Assembly: GCF_000219625.1 (NCBI RefSeq)
Contig: NC_018212.1
Coordinates: forward strand, 434,001 to 498,000
DNA length: 64,000 nucleotides
From: Zymoseptoria tritici IPO323
Lineage: Eukaryota; Ascomycota; Dothideomycetes; Mycosphaerellales; Mycosphaerellaceae
Reading direction: 5' to 3'
Shown: one piece after another, positions 1-11,453 of the stretch
Layout of the letters: each line of letters opens with the position of its first letter
Position numbering within the stretch: the first letter of the stretch is position 1
Made by a program: the position numbers and the translations under genes
Notes under the pieces: model-generated
Database searches by the model: none
Seen by the model: only the letters and a program-made list of their open reading frames with translations
What the model was told of the DNA's origin: nothing

Positions 1-560
1 CCCCATGCCATGTGAACCCATGTGGTTTTTCTTCTCATTCTGGTGGATTGCCCCTCTTCGGATGACTCTATACGAAATACGAAGTACCCCCAAAAAGTCC
101 TCGGCCGAGCGGGCTTAGATTTCAGCCCGGGAATTGAGAGGAGTTGATTGGCTGCTCGATTTGAGGAGATGACAAAAGCGGTATTGCTGCCTCAGGCGAC
201 GAATGGAATATCCCGAATGCATGCGAGAAGTGACAATGCCTTAAGAACACCACCGCATCAGTCAGTGCAACTCAATTCACACTCTACCTCCTTCTCAGTA
301 CGCTCCTTTCGAGAGCTCGATGTGCGGGCAAGGTAGGTACGCTGCACGCGGGCTTTGCTGCGGGAATGCGAATGACCTCTAGTTTCCCGACAAAAGCAAT
401 GCTTTTCCGGAGCAGAAAAGGTCGGCAAGGGAGATGGTTCACATTCATATATATCGAACATCGGGAGAGATCGGTACCGTAGTATTATACTCAAGCTCAA
501 CCTCCCCCTCCTCTCCCTCTCCTTCCTCCTCCTGTCCCTCTCCCTCTCCCCCCTCACCCC
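1..560. other. Intergenic, left edge
   Basis: No gene is supported. The short open frames here are not protein-like. From about 499 to 600 there is a long pyrimidine-rich tract (CCTCCC/CTCTCC runs) that straddles the 3' end of the gene at 561-4469 and probably lies in its 3' UTR. Confidence 0.6.
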
Positions 561-3500
561 TTAAAACATCCCCATCCCCTCCCCACCCCTCCTCTCCCCT
601 CCTCCATTCCCCAACATCGCCAAACTATCCGGTCTTCCCCCATTTCCATTCGCATCACTCCTCCTCGCCGCCATACTCAACGCCCGCGACCTCTCCGCCG
701 TAACCGCCTGACTCGGATGATAAGGTTTGAAATTCCTCATATTGCCCAACACGCCCGCCACGCCCGCGAGGGTGGCCATTGTCGTCGAGTTGGTCGTCGT
801 CGTCCCTCCCTCCCCATCCATCGTCGTGCCATGCCCGCCGTCGAAACCGTGACTTGTGCTGAAAGTGGAGGTGGACGAGGAGACGAGACTATCCATCCGC
901 CCCTCCACCTTCGGGTAGCAATTCTCCTTTTCCTCCCCGAAAAGCGCCATATACGTCTCCGCCCTCGCGCCCGCTGAACTCGAGCGTCGGACATCTCGGA
1001 ATCCATCTTCCCCTTCCACGCGCGTGTTGCGGTTCGAGCTCGTAGGGGTGATGTAGTGGGAAACCACAATACTCGGACTATCGGATCTATAAGTGTCGCG
1101 AATGGGAGGCGCGCTTCGAAGGCCTGAAGTGCCGTTTTCGGCTTTGTTGACGGAGATTTGGAGGGTGCGGAGGCCATCGGAGCCGGAGCGGCGTTTGCGC
1201 CAGAGTTCGGGTGGGGGAGGGTGGCGGGGGTGGTGGTTGTCCCAGTTGGAGTGAGGGGTGGTTTGGGTGGGGGAGAGGGTGGAGACGGGGATGGGGCCGT
1301 CGATGGACCAGCGGGAGGCGTGGCGGTGGGTTGTGGTTGTTGTAGTTGTGATGGTAGGTGCGTGGTACACCACGACCTCTTTCTCCTCATCTTCGCTGCC
1401 GGAAGAGGTGGGTGTGCGTTTCATTGCTGATCGTGCGGGTCCGTGATCCATTCGGTGGCGGGGAATGGAGCGACCGTGGCGACGGTTGTCTTGCGATTCG
1501 GAGCTGGTGCGGGATGAGAGGAAAGTGTTTTGTTGCGCGGAGCTGAAGTCCGCAGCGACGGGTGAGGTCCTTGCAGACTGGGAGAAGTTTGGCGTCAGAG
1601 GTGACGAGCGTGGGGAGTTTCTCATGCGCTTGGTGACGATGTTATCGGCGCGGATGACTCTCGAGTGGATGTCGGCGGGGAGTTCGGGAAGTGGTGGAAC
1701 ATCGTCGAAGGATCGGCGTGCGCGAGGCGTGGATTGTGAGGACACGCTGAGGTAGCTGGGGGAGGGTACTTCGGGAGAATTCTCTACTGCTGCGGCGGCG
1801 GGACGACCATGCCAATCAGGGTAGAGGTCCTCGACTGAACCTTGAGCGCCGATAGGGATGAGGCGGACCGTAGACTGAGTCGGAGTCGGAGTCGTAGTTT
1901 GCGTTGAAGTGGGTTCCGAGGATGATGGTTTTTGAGACTCTTCGCTTGAAGTCGAGAGGTTACGGGACGATTGATCGGGGTCGCTGGTCTCTTCTTTGTC
2001 ACTGACCAGCTGCTCGGAATGTGCTTTCTGTTGCGGCAGGTCCTCGTCCGACGGCACGAAAGGGTTGCTCGTGAGGGCAAGTGAGATTGAATGGCGCGCA
2101 GGGGCGGGACCACTAGTCTGAGTGCCGGGCAGAGAGGGCTTCTTGTCCTTGGCCGGGTTAGCGGTGCGCGACGACTTCTTCGGAGTTGAGAAAAGCCTCA
2201 CAGCTGCAGCAGTAACGGTGAAGCTCCGACTATGCTTAGGTGCCGTGAAGGACGGTTTGGTATCCGGTGCAAGCTCCAGCGGACGGATCTGCTTGTTGAG
2301 CATCCCTCCAAAACTCTTGCCACGCCGACGTAGAGATTGACCAACGGCTGTGGGATCGCTCGGTGCATCGTCAGCAGGCACATCGGTGCTGATCTGGCTG
2401 ACACCGCCATCACTCGGCTTTCTCTCGACATCACCGCCCACCGTGATGCATGGCGATGACAAGTACTCGTCGACAGACTCCATCCTCTCACTCTGAAGTC
2501 GCCATTGCTGCCGAAGCCTTTCCGGCGCAGCTTTCTGCAACCTCTTCTTACTTTGACGTCCGGTTCCCGATTCAGAGTTCACATATGTCAGACTCATGGG
2601 TGATATCACAGGCGTGGACGAGATGCTCGGACGCTTGGCAGCCTCGACGTTCAACGACTCACAGCTCTTCTTCTTGGACGCTTTGTTGCGGAAGTTGAAT
2701 AGCGAGAGTGGAGACCTTTTCTTCTTCGTAGGCTCAGGCGTGGACAAGTCGAATGCAGATTCGTTCCGCATAGGGGTCTCCGGTTGCGAGAATGAGCTGC
2801 GAGGTTGGGGCGTTTCCTTGACGGACGCTGAGCGCTGGGCATCAGTGGTTGAAGGTGCTACCTCTTCATCGGGTGCTCGATGTGAGGTGCTCAAGACCGG
2901 TCCGCCGTTCAAGAGCGAAACAATCTCAACCGTCAGTCTTGAGTTGTAGTCGCATCCTGCCGTCCTCGGGGAGTGGGCTGGAGATCCAAGTTCGGCAGTT
3001 CTGTCGGCGTCCTCTTCCTCACCACTGCCCTGCGTTGCTTTTACCTCCCACTCAGGTACAGTCTCTTTCACTTCCGGGCTTCCAGTCAATTTCGACAAAG
3101 CATCGGCGAGGGAGTCGGATTTGTGGCCTGCACGTCCCTCATCCTCAACATCCCACACAGCGCTGAGTCGAGTCGCGAATTCGCGCAGATCAGCGACGGT
3201 GTCACTGCCGACTTCATACGGACCAGTACTCGACCGGTAGTCCGTGGGTAGGTGTGAAGCGCGATGACTCCACCGCTGTCGGAAACGAGGGGCGTCGGGC
3301 GAGTTCGGCAGGCTGCTACCAGAGTCGCCGTTCTGAGATGGCTGTGGTGTGTCGAGGAACTTTTTTGTGGGCACTCTGTCTGCGGAATGCGATCTGATCC
3401 TACTCTCTGTGCTGTCTATTGTCAAGTTCTTGCTCGGGCGTGTTCGGGCTCGTGGTTCTGGAATGTTGGTCGGCCGATCACGGATCATCTCAAAGGATAG

Positions 3501-4469
3501 ACGGTCTGAAGTCTCAATCTGTGGGAGCTGGGGTGGTGCAGCTGTCTTGGTGTCAACCTGCTGAACCGGTGGTGCGTTTGTAGCAGTGGGAGACGACGAC
3601 CCGTTGGTGATACGAAGCGTCCCAGAGGAATGAGTTCCGATGTGCGGTAGGTCGGATGGTGTGACTGATCGTGGCGGAGAAGAATGCTGCTCGGCGGCGT
3701 TCTTTGTATGTATCCATTGCTCTCTGTTCTTCGGAGCCGATTTTGAGGTTCGCAACGGCGGTGGTGGCTTCATCGGGGAGTCGTCCAACTCTCCGCTGCG
3801 AGTCGCCAGACCTGGAGGCAAAGACGACCTCCTTCTGGCCGGTGGAATTGACATTCGCGTGATATTGTCTTCGGCAGATCGACGTTGAGATGCGGAACCG
3901 TTTGATGTACCTTGCACTGGTAAAAGTGCGTTGTGCAACACAGCCAGCTCTTCCGGAGTCGCTCTCTGCCTCAACTGCTGCAACATATTGATCGCCTGGT
4001 CCAGGTTGATTTTACCATTTGCCGCCAAGGCTCGAGATGCTCGATACAAATCGATAGTTGGCTCGGAGTCCACGTTAGGCAATGTAGGTTCTTGCTCCGT
4101 GTGGACCTCGGGTGCGAAAGCCGATGCCCTCTTACTCCGAGCATTGACTTCAGGCGCCGATTCTGATACCTTTCTGCTCCGGTGTTTCTCGTCATGGCTG
4201 AAGTATTGCTCGCCAGGACTTGTTTGCTCTTCGGGAGAGGTTTCGCTCGTCTTGCGCTGGCCCAACTGTCGGGTGACGACTTGCCGTCGCTGCAAATCGG
4301 AAATGGATGCTCGCGAGGCTTTTTTGGCCTCGAAATCGACTGGATTGAGCGGGAGCACGTCGCCATTGCGAGTCTTGACCTTGCCGAGACGCATTCTGGC
4401 CATTTTTCGTATAATTTCGTTCCGGTATTCGATGAGTTCCTTCGACGTGATGCTGACTTTCAATGCCAC
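561..4469 (-). CDS. Large Ser/Pro/Thr-rich disordered protein, unknown function
   Basis: A single 1302-codon frame with no required intron. I do not recognise a catalytic domain. The first 60 residues are basic and ordered-looking (start MALKVSITSKELIEYR). A short helical stretch lies near residues 140-190 (DLYRASRALAANG...INMLQQLRQRATPEE). The rest is low-complexity Ser, Pro, Thr and Arg sequence with many RRSS-type basic phosphosite-like motifs, a poly-Thr run near residue 1090, and a Gly-rich tail ending in GMGMF. There is no signal peptide or membrane segment, so a cytoplasmic or nuclear scaffold or regulatory protein is plausible, but that is inference. The start is the first Met of the frame. 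The uninterrupted length and amino-acid bias make it a real gene. The overlapping frames on the plus strand are shadows of its GC-rich codons. Confidence 0.8.
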   Translation of the reverse strand: MALKVSITSKELIEYRNEIIRKMARMRLGKVKTRNGDVLPLNPVDFEAKKASRASISDLQRRQVVTRQLGQRKTSETSPEEQTSPGEQYFSHDEKHRSRKVSESAPEVNARSKRASAFAPEVHTEQEPTLPNVDSEPTIDLYRASRALAANGKINLDQAINMLQQLRQRATPEELAVLHNALLPVQGTSNGSASQRRSAEDNITRMSIPPARRRSSLPPGLATRSGELDDSPMKPPPPLRTSKSAPKNREQWIHTKNAAEQHSSPPRSVTPSDLPHIGTHSSGTLRITNGSSSPTATNAPPVQQVDTKTAAPPQLPQIETSDRLSFEMIRDRPTNIPEPRARTRPSKNLTIDSTESRIRSHSADRVPTKKFLDTPQPSQNGDSGSSLPNSPDAPRFRQRWSHRASHLPTDYRSSTGPYEVGSDTVADLREFATRLSAVWDVEDEGRAGHKSDSLADALSKLTGSPEVKETVPEWEVKATQGSGEEEDADRTAELGSPAHSPRTAGCDYNSRLTVEIVSLLNGGPVLSTSHRAPDEEVAPSTTDAQRSASVKETPQPRSSFSQPETPMRNESAFDLSTPEPTKKKRSPLSLFNFRNKASKKKSCESLNVEAAKRPSISSTPVISPMSLTYVNSESGTGRQSKKRLQKAAPERLRQQWRLQSERMESVDEYLSSPCITVGGDVERKPSDGGVSQISTDVPADDAPSDPTAVGQSLRRRGKSFGGMLNKQIRPLELAPDTKPSFTAPKHSRSFTVTAAAVRLFSTPKKSSRTANPAKDKKPSLPGTQTSGPAPARHSISLALTSNPFVPSDEDLPQQKAHSEQLVSDKEETSDPDQSSRNLSTSSEESQKPSSSEPTSTQTTTPTPTQSTVRLIPIGAQGSVEDLYPDWHGRPAAAAVENSPEVPSPSYLSVSSQSTPRARRSFDDVPPLPELPADIHSRVIRADNIVTKRMRNSPRSSPLTPNFSQSARTSPVAADFSSAQQNTFLSSRTSSESQDNRRHGRSIPRHRMDHGPARSAMKRTPTSSGSEDEEKEVVVYHAPTITTTTTTTHRHASRWSIDGPIPVSTLSPTQTTPHSNWDNHHPRHPPPPELWRKRRSGSDGLRTLQISVNKAENGTSGLRSAPPIRDTYRSDSPSIVVSHYITPTSSNRNTRVEGEDGFRDVRRSSSAGARAETYMALFGEEKENCYPKVEGRMDSLVSSSTSTFSTSHGFDGGHGTTMDGEGGTTTTNSTTMATLAGVAGVLGNMRNFKPYHPSQAVTAERSRALSMAARRSDANGNGGRPDSLAMLGNGGGERRGGEGMGMF

Positions 4470-6700
4470 TCAGATGCTGTGTAGACCTTGCATAATCGGG
4501 AAAAAGTTTCGACGTAGTCCGGAGTGTGAGATTCTCCCAAGTGAGGTCCGTCCAGTATTCCGATCCTTCAACAGCGTGTATAGTAGGCGTGTAGTCTTCG
4601 CCACCTCAGCCGTAATCCTCAGCTTGGTAATGGTAGTTAGAGACAAGGAAAGTGCAAGAGAGAAAGAAACGGACCAACCTGCGCGTCTCTGGAGGACGTT
4701 TTGGCTCAGCCTCCCAGAAATTACCTGTCGGTGTATCATCATATCCTCCGTGCAGGTGCAGCTCCCCGCGCACGAAGATTAAGGCGCCGTGCTGCCATTC
4801 GACTTGGATCGGGCCTGTCGCTCACCGTTGAAAGTGGAGTCTTGCAGGTTTCAGGATCCGTCTCGCTCGATGGGGGAAGGAGAGGTCACACCAGAAACCG
4901 GGAAGTCGTCAGGTTGTCCAGGGTGGTGGTCGGGGAGTGGCGAATCATGGTGGAGGATGAGAATAGAGTTGGCTGGGAGGGAAGAGAACAGCCACGATGA
5001 ATGCGACGCCACACCTCTTGACCGCATGCAAGATTCCATTCTTTCCAATTGCCTTGTACACTGTTATCGTCGGGTGCCTGCCAAGGTTGCGTCGTCCTTC
5101 TGCTGTAATCATCAGGGAAAGACGACGGCAGGACTGGTACCGCACATCACCGTCGTGTCACGGTAGAACTATGGCGCTCGACCTCACTTCGTACAACTGA
5201 AGAAGATCTGAAGCATCGACCACCTTACTCATGCATCTCTTACAGACCTTGAACCTCCCTTCCACTCATGACTCTCCGGACAGCCTCACGTGAGATGACA
5301 GGACATGTCTTTTTTGACAGCCGTCATCCGGCCGTCACCGACAATCCCCAATCTCGAAGCCGGTGTCAATCGCTCTCAACGCGGGAGTATAAGGAATCCT
5401 CACTATAGCCTGCCATAGCTATACCCTGTAGGGACCCTGGAAAAGGAGAGACAGATATAGACCCGTGGACCACTTCTCCGCGTTCGCCAACTCCCCACCG
5501 CACTCCTCTAATAGAACTGTCAAATTTCGCATGGCCCTCGAGGACCCACGGACTCATGTGGGAACACACCGCTGAAGCCACACGGACTGGTATGAGGGAC
5601 CTGTCACTCTCGAGCTTCGTCATCGATCCGAACAGCCGAGAACACGTCGACGTCAGCAAAAGTCTATCGGACATGCCTCTTTCAACGTCGGGTCTCGCCA
5701 TGGGGAGTAATTTTGCTTGCTCTCCTCTCTCTCCAAGACTTTCGATGAACGATCTCGAATGCTGCGGACACAATCCTCTCGTATCATCTTGTTCAAACGC
5801 TCTCCGAACATCTCTGCTCCTGAACGCAGACCTCCGACGAACCCAAGTCATGAACGCCAAAATCCCGAAACATTTTGAATTCTTCAAACACACCGCAGCA
5901 TCATCCTTCCAGCCATCCTCGTCATGTGTTTGAAGCTCAGGATCTCCGACGACCTTTCTTTTGAAGCTGACAAATGCATCCTATGATTAGAGTCGGCCAC
6001 TCTTCCGCCACGCGAATTCCAGCATTGCATCCCGTTGTCTACACAGACCGTCACACCCTGGACGGTGAGCAGTGCCGCGCTTCCGGCTCAAATTTTCCGA
6101 ACGGTCAAAACGAGCCATCGGGTTCTAAGACGCTCAAGTCGTCCTCAAGACCTATCGCCGGGGCAGCGGCCCTGAAGTGCACTTAAAATATGTGATGGCC
6201 GATTTATCGTCATCGGTAGAGCCTGCGAACAGCTCATTCGGGCCTGCGGCACTACGAAGTACGTGTATTCTGGTGCAAACAGGACTCTTGATCGGCGTAA
6301 CTTTCGGGATCTGCAGCGCGATATGAGTTGAAGAGCTCACAAGGTTCTGCAAGACGTAGGCCCAGAGGTGGCCAAGACTACGACGTGTATTGAGTCGCGG
6401 TCGACCAAGACGAGTCGAAAGATCATCACGACGCTCCTTCTTCATTGGGAAGCGGATGAATCCTTCGACTTGGCAGGATGCGATCGTCCCGTCTCGTCCC
6501 GTGCGCCTGGACACACAACCTATAATACAGATACTACGTTGAAGGTTCGTACCCCGCGCGGGATGTGCGTATCAATATGGAGGAGGACTGCCTTTTCATG
6601 AAGCCATTGCGAGAACGAGAAGTATAACGATATATCCCCTCCCGCCTGCACATCTTCTACCAATAATACCCACTCCTCCCAATCCGTCCTGGACCTCACA
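4470..6700. other. 2.2-kb intergenic region
   Basis: This lies between the divergent genes at 561-4469 (minus) and 6701-7725 (plus), so it should contain both promoters. Open frames of 120-175 codons occur on both strands (for example 5366-5893 minus), but their products have no recognisable domain, no compositional sign of coding and no splice-supported extension. A single CAGGACATG, the motif of the 29.6-kb array, occurs near 5300. Confidence 0.5.
6623..6636 (+). promoter_or_regulatory. TATA-like element of the GPI-type protein gene
   Basis: TATAAC followed by GATATATCC lies about 65-78 bp upstream of the ATG at 6701, a usual distance for a fungal core promoter. A C/T-rich stretch follows before the start codon. 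The call rests on sequence and position only. Confidence 0.45.
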
Positions 6701-7725
6701 ATGCCATCTCTCAACACCCTTATCACGCTCTGCATCCTCTTCCTCACCGTATCTGCACAAAGTGGCTACAATTTCATCGCAGGTCCTTACAAACCTGGCC
6801 CTGCGAATGACCCCTCGGCATTGCAGGCCATCTCAGCCGCCGGCCGCAGTCCCAACCTGACAGACTCGGTAACCTTCACTCGTACCTTCAACGGCAATTC
6901 AGAAAACTGGACCTGGCGCATCAACATCACCTCTTTAGCCGTGCCCAACACCCGCATCGATGACCTGGGCGAAGACAACACCTCAGCAAACTACAGCCAA
7001 GGTCTCTGCATCGCCAACACGCAGTGGGAGCTCCAATGGCCCGGCGACAGTCCGACTCTGGGCTCGTTCTTGCAGCAAAGAGGGATGAATTTATCCGTCC
7101 AAACTCTGCTGACTGTCCTGCCACCCAACGTTACACAGTCATACAATCCCACGGATAACGGGGACTGTACTTCCGTTCTCGGTGACAGTTGTTCACAAGA
7201 GATTTCACAGAGCGCGTCTGCAGACCACCCCGTGGACTTTGCCCGACTTCGGGCTTGCGACGGTACTTTGAACGCCATGAGTAGCAGTGGCGATGCTGGT
7301 GGCTTCAGTGATGGTTCAAACCTCGGTGAGTCAGATATCGCTTTTCAACAGCTGTTTGGAAGTATGAGCCAGAGCACTCATACAAAATAGGACCCATCAC
7401 GACTGCGTCCAACGCCTCCGACACTCCATCCGCATACCCCAGGGACTCCACGCTATTTTACAGAACTTCTTCGGCCTACACTATGGACAACGAAACTGCT
7501 TTCAATGACTCGGCTCGAGCTTTACAGCTCCTGATCCTGTCGCCGGCGTATGGCATGGGTCCCATACAAGGCTCGAGCGGACCCTCGGTTCTGTGTCGAA
7601 TCGTTGACAAGGAGACTACTACTACTTCTCCACGGGAAGGGAGTGGTGCATTATCACGTCCGGGCTTACCAGCTGCCGCTCTTTGGGGGTTGTTGTTGAC
7701 TCTTGCTTTCCTGCTTGTTGTGTGA
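6701..7725 (+). CDS. Secreted, probably GPI-anchored glycoprotein, unknown function
   Basis: Two exons, 6701-7325 and 7391-7725, joined across a 65-bp GTGAGT...TAG intron (phase 1), give about 319 aa. Residues 1-19 are a signal peptide (hydrophobic ILFLTVSA, then QSG). The mature part is rich in N-glycosylation sequons (NLT, NWT, NIT, NTS, NYS, NLS, NVT) and has a few Cys. It ends in a Ser/Thr/Pro spacer and a hydrophobic tail (LWGLLLTLAFLLVV), the arrangement of a GPI-attachment signal. This implies a cell-wall or plasma-membrane-surface protein. I do not recognise a catalytic domain. Without splicing the first exon would stop at 7390 and lose the anchor signal; with it the frame runs cleanly to the tail, which supports the intron. 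Confidence 0.78.
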
Positions 7726-9506
7726 CTGTAACGCCTGCAGTACCACGATGTTTTTTTCCCTGTAACTCCTGTTCAACGTCAAGATCGGCCCTTGCGCGGT
7801 AGGATGCACGAACTGAGTGGACACAACACCAAGTCACCCGTCTTCTCTGGCTTCGAAGCAGCGCCACACGTTCGTATGTTCTCAATCTAATTCCGACGGC
7901 CGCGAAAAAGTCCACATACTCACAAGTCTCCTTTTGAAACACCGACATCGACTCTGGCCCCGGTCCTCGAGCTTGGCCAGACCAGACCCTTCGCCCAGCT
8001 TTTCCGCCAGCCCGATATCCGCGAAGCATGCCATATCCGCGCAACGAACATCGTCGTCCTCGCAAGCTCGGGCTTCTTACTTCTCGCTTCCCTCGTTGCT
8101 ATCGCTCATCGGCTCGCTGTGTCGCGACTTCGGCTCGGCCGTGAGATTCGTCTCGCCAGTGAAGTCGTCCAATTTATTGTCCGTCGTCGTCGTAGCCAGC
8201 AAGGTCGCTCAAAAGCTTTTCAAACGAATTCTGTCAACGATGGAACAGTGGGTAAAGAACCGAGATTACGATCCGGAGTTGGTCGGTGTTAGGAGGTACA
8301 AGACACAGGTTGAAGCCATCTACTCAAACAAGGCTCTGTGGCATCAAAGTTTCCCCTTTTCCCATCTTTTACCTCATCGAGCGGCCGTAGAAGATGGCTA
8401 CGTTGAGGCATGGAGAGCATGTACAGTAAGAACTGAGTCTGCGAATCCAAGCGGAACTACCGACTGTCAAGGAGTAGATAGGTCCTCGATGTCGAATCGA
8501 TGTCCCGGATGGGAGTTCGGCCTTCATTACAGTAGTCGGCGGAGCAAAAGCTATTGATCGTCGCTGTTCGGTCATTCTTACCTACCTAGAATGCCGAGTC
8601 TTCCGATTCGTGCTTGGGTTCCTGCTCGATAAATAGTGGATGCTGGGGTGTAATATCGTTCCACTAGGTCTTCTCTACGCGGATGTCTGATGCTAGGTAT
8701 GAGTTGCAGCGCTTTTCCGCAGCACGACGATAGACTACCTTGGAGCGTGGTCTCGAGCTTCGCGGATGTTTTTTCCTTTTGGTGTACATTTCCCTTGGTA
8801 CAATTGAGACACAGCCTCGAGGAGCGGCGGATTCGTCGGCGTAGGTGTCTCAACCGCGCTCTAGAAGAAGCTCCCGATCGAGGTATGCCAGGCGCTCCGT
8901 AGTCAGGACAGTAGCTGATAGTGTGGTTGGCGACGAACGTCGTACTGAGCAAGCACGTTGCGCATGGTCTGGAAGTGAGTAGATCTGAGCCTGATCCAAG
9001 TAACGCCATCAGCAGATAAAATGCGGCTGATCGTCTAGATGGGCTCCGAAGCGATGCGAGCGTTGGCAATCCACGGTGATGCGGTTGAGATGTGCGGATC
9101 TCTGCGTACGACAGATATTCTCCCGCGGGCTTCGCGAGGACGACTGAAGAGGTCGAGCTGGCGAGGACAGCGAGAGGCGTAAGGCGTACGAGACCCAGAA
9201 CGCTGCTCTGGAGACACTTCCGTCACGAGAATGCCGCTTCATGGTGTCTGTGAAGAGGCTGCACCTTACCGTGTCGTGAAGCTGCTGTAAGATGGGCAAT
9301 TTCGACCCGAAGGAAACATGTATAGAACAAGTACCCATGAAACCTCTGTCGACATCATTCCGACTGTCTCAATAATTCTGTACTCGATATTCAGCGCACC
9401 TACCAACACGCAAAAGTGGGAATCTCAACCTGCGCAGCAAAAAAGCCCAATCTAATCCTCCCCCTCCCTTCATCACCAATCCTCCCTCTCTCCGGAATCA
9501 TACCTC
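7726..9506. other. 1.8-kb intergenic region
   Basis: No supported gene. The longest frames (7817-8557 plus, 246 codons; 8578-9069 minus, 163 codons) have no family motif, and their translations look like random GC-rich sequence. The right end, about 9450-9560, is C/T-rich and probably belongs to the 3' UTR of the C2-domain gene. Confidence 0.45.
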
Positions 9507-11453
9507 TCACCTTCCTCCACCACCCTCCCTCCTAACCTCCTCCACACTCCCCGCCCTTGCCGCCTCCCCCTCCAACCTCGGCAGATAATTCCTCTTCGCC
9601 TTCGCCAACCGTTCCCGATTCCTCCTCCTCGCATCCTTCGCAGTCGCACTCATCGGCCCATGTTCCCTCGCAATCGCATCCTCATCCATCAGTGCGGCCT
9701 GCAGTGCATCGAATTCCTCATCATCACTACTCGAAAACGAGCTACTCCTCGATCCGGAACCCTGCTTGAAGACCATGGTTTGGCCAGACTGGGCTTTCTT
9801 GGCGCGTTGCTCGGATTTCATCTTTTGTTGTTTTTCGGCGTCGGCGTTGCAGTCGAGAGTGAGGATGTGGAGACCTGGGAGTTGGTGCGCGAGGTAGGAT
9901 TTTAAGATGGGGAGGAGGGAGGCGTTGGGGCGGTAAGTGCCGCTGTCGTTGTCGATGACGAGTTCGTAGTAGCGGGGGTCTTTGAGGGATTTTGTGGAGG
10001 AGTGGGAGTCGTTCCTCAGGCGAGCGGGTGGGTGTTCGGGGTTGTCTTCGTGGGTTAGGGGATGAGATTGCGAGGACGACTCGACTGGATCAGGGGGTGG
10101 TGGACGACGGGGATGTTTCAAGCGGCGGATGAAGAACTCCCCGGAATATGCTATGTATACGGAGACGTCGCTGTGCATGGTGTGTTTGGACAACATGTCG
10201 ATTCCGAATTCTTTGCCGGTTTCCGTGAAGCGCCAGAGAGCGTCGAGGGTGAGGACGTAGGTGAAGATGCGGCCGCCGTGGTCCCAGTGTACGGCGTCGA
10301 GGAAGGCCATGGTCATGTCTTTGGAAGGCCCGGCTGGGAAGCGATGCCAGATGGTGGAGCGGGAGTAGTTGTAGACGCGGGTGTGTTGATGCCGGAGGGC
10401 TTTGCCCATGAGGAAGCCGGAGATGCCTTTGCTGGTGAACATCCTGCCGACCCAGGGTTTGAATTCGACAAAGCGATGGTAGAGTTCGGGAGGGATGGGC
10501 CCTTGGAGTTGGAATTGATTGGCTTGGAAATTGAAGCGCTCGACTTTCTTCTGCTTCTGGCCACTGCTGGAGACCGGTTCCTCGGGCTGGTCGGGTTGGT
10601 CTTCAGCGTCTGGCTCCTTGACATTAACAAGACGGCCGAGCATGGGACTGAAATGCCGTGTCGCCATGCAAGGCCCAACGGTGTAGACTCGGCCATGTTG
10701 TCCATCTTCCTCCGTCCGACCCAGCATTTCCATGCTGACGTAGAGATATCCGCGAAAGTGCTTATTCGCTCGCATGCAGGTTGTCAAAGCGTGGAACGCG
10801 TAGGCTCTCTTACTTCCATCGTGTACACGCAGCTTGAAACCCTGCTCCTTGATTCCCTCCCAGGTCTCATTGAGAGACGGAATCGTAATATGTGCCTTTC
10901 CAAGCAGATCGTCCTGATCCGCAGCGTCCTCATCATATATTCTTATCTTAATCTTAAAGCCGGTGGACGGCAAGTTCGCGACAATCCACGACTCGTTCCA
11001 CGTCGGCTCTGTATCCTTCCTGACTGTCGGCGTCCTCCATCGAAGGCATGGGTCCTGCTTGTGTCGTGTCGGGGTATCGCAATTGATCTGAGCCAGACAA
11101 TAGGGATCAGAAGAGAAGCCATTCAGATCGGCTATTGGGAGGTTTTCCGCGCGGTGAATCGTGAACTTCACGGTGTATCCTCTGGGCTGTACTGGTATAG
11201 GCGTGCTGTCGTACCCGCCTGAGGGCTGTTTCGCTGGAGGCTTATCTTCTGCAGACGAGGCCGAGCTCGGTTGCGGCTTATCGTCGCTGCCATGCTGTTC
11301 ACTGGTGGTGTCCGCCGCGCTGTTGGCCTTCTCGTTCGTCTCGCCGCCCGTCTGAGGTGCGTTTGCGGCCTGTGATGCGCCATTGTGTGACTCTGCGTTG
11401 CGCTGCTCTTTCTCGTCGGACATCGTCGGTCGTCGATCGGGCCGTTGTCTCAA
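9507..11453 (-). CDS. C2-domain protein
   Basis: A single frame of 648 codons. The second Met (residue 11, MSDEKEQ, at 11423) is a plausible alternative start. Residues 1-85 are disordered. Residues about 88-215 form a C2 domain: the beta-strand pattern YTVKFTIHRAENLPI is followed by DLNGFSSDPY and later YDEDAADQDD, which carry the acidic residues expected of a calcium and phospholipid-binding loop. A conserved-looking second half (about 320-560) contains aromatic-rich segments such as FEFKPWVGRMF and RIFTYVLTLDALWRF. The tail is charged and disordered, with a Ser/Asp cluster (SSSFSSSDDEE). There is no membrane segment, so recruitment to a membrane surface through the C2 domain is the likely mode of action (inference). 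The rest of the protein is not assigned to a family. Confidence 0.82.
   Translation of the reverse strand: MRQRPDRRPTMSDEKEQRNAESHNGASQAANAPQTGGETNEKANSAADTTSEQHGSDDKPQPSSASSAEDKPPAKQPSGGYDSTPIPVQPRGYTVKFTIHRAENLPIADLNGFSSDPYCLAQINCDTPTRHKQDPCLRWRTPTVRKDTEPTWNESWIVANLPSTGFKIKIRIYDEDAADQDDLLGKAHITIPSLNETWEGIKEQGFKLRVHDGSKRAYAFHALTTCMRANKHFRGYLYVSMEMLGRTEEDGQHGRVYTVGPCMATRHFSPMLGRLVNVKEPDAEDQPDQPEEPVSSSGQKQKKVERFNFQANQFQLQGPIPPELYHRFVEFKPWVGRMFTSKGISGFLMGKALRHQHTRVYNYSRSTIWHRFPAGPSKDMTMAFLDAVHWDHGGRIFTYVLTLDALWRFTETGKEFGIDMLSKHTMHSDVSVYIAYSGEFFIRRLKHPRRPPPPDPVESSSQSHPLTHEDNPEHPPARLRNDSHSSTKSLKDPRYYELVIDNDSGTYRPNASLLPILKSYLAHQLPGLHILTLDCNADAEKQQKMKSEQRAKKAQSGQTMVFKQGSGSRSSSFSSSDDEEFDALQAALMDEDAIAREHGPMSATAKDARRRNRERLAKAKRNYLPRLEGEAARAGSVEEVRREGGGGR

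Noticed and set aside
5366..5893. 175-codon open frame, minus strand
   Set aside because: No recognisable features; overlapped by an equally long frame on the other strand.
7817..8557. 246-codon open frame in the intergenic region
   Set aside because: No signal peptide, domain or conserved-looking block, and no promoter or splice support. Its Ser/Arg-rich text looks like chance in GC-rich DNA.
10062..11222. 386-codon open frame antisense to the C2-domain gene
   Set aside because: It is a shadow of a GC-rich gene; the sense frame has a clear C2 domain.
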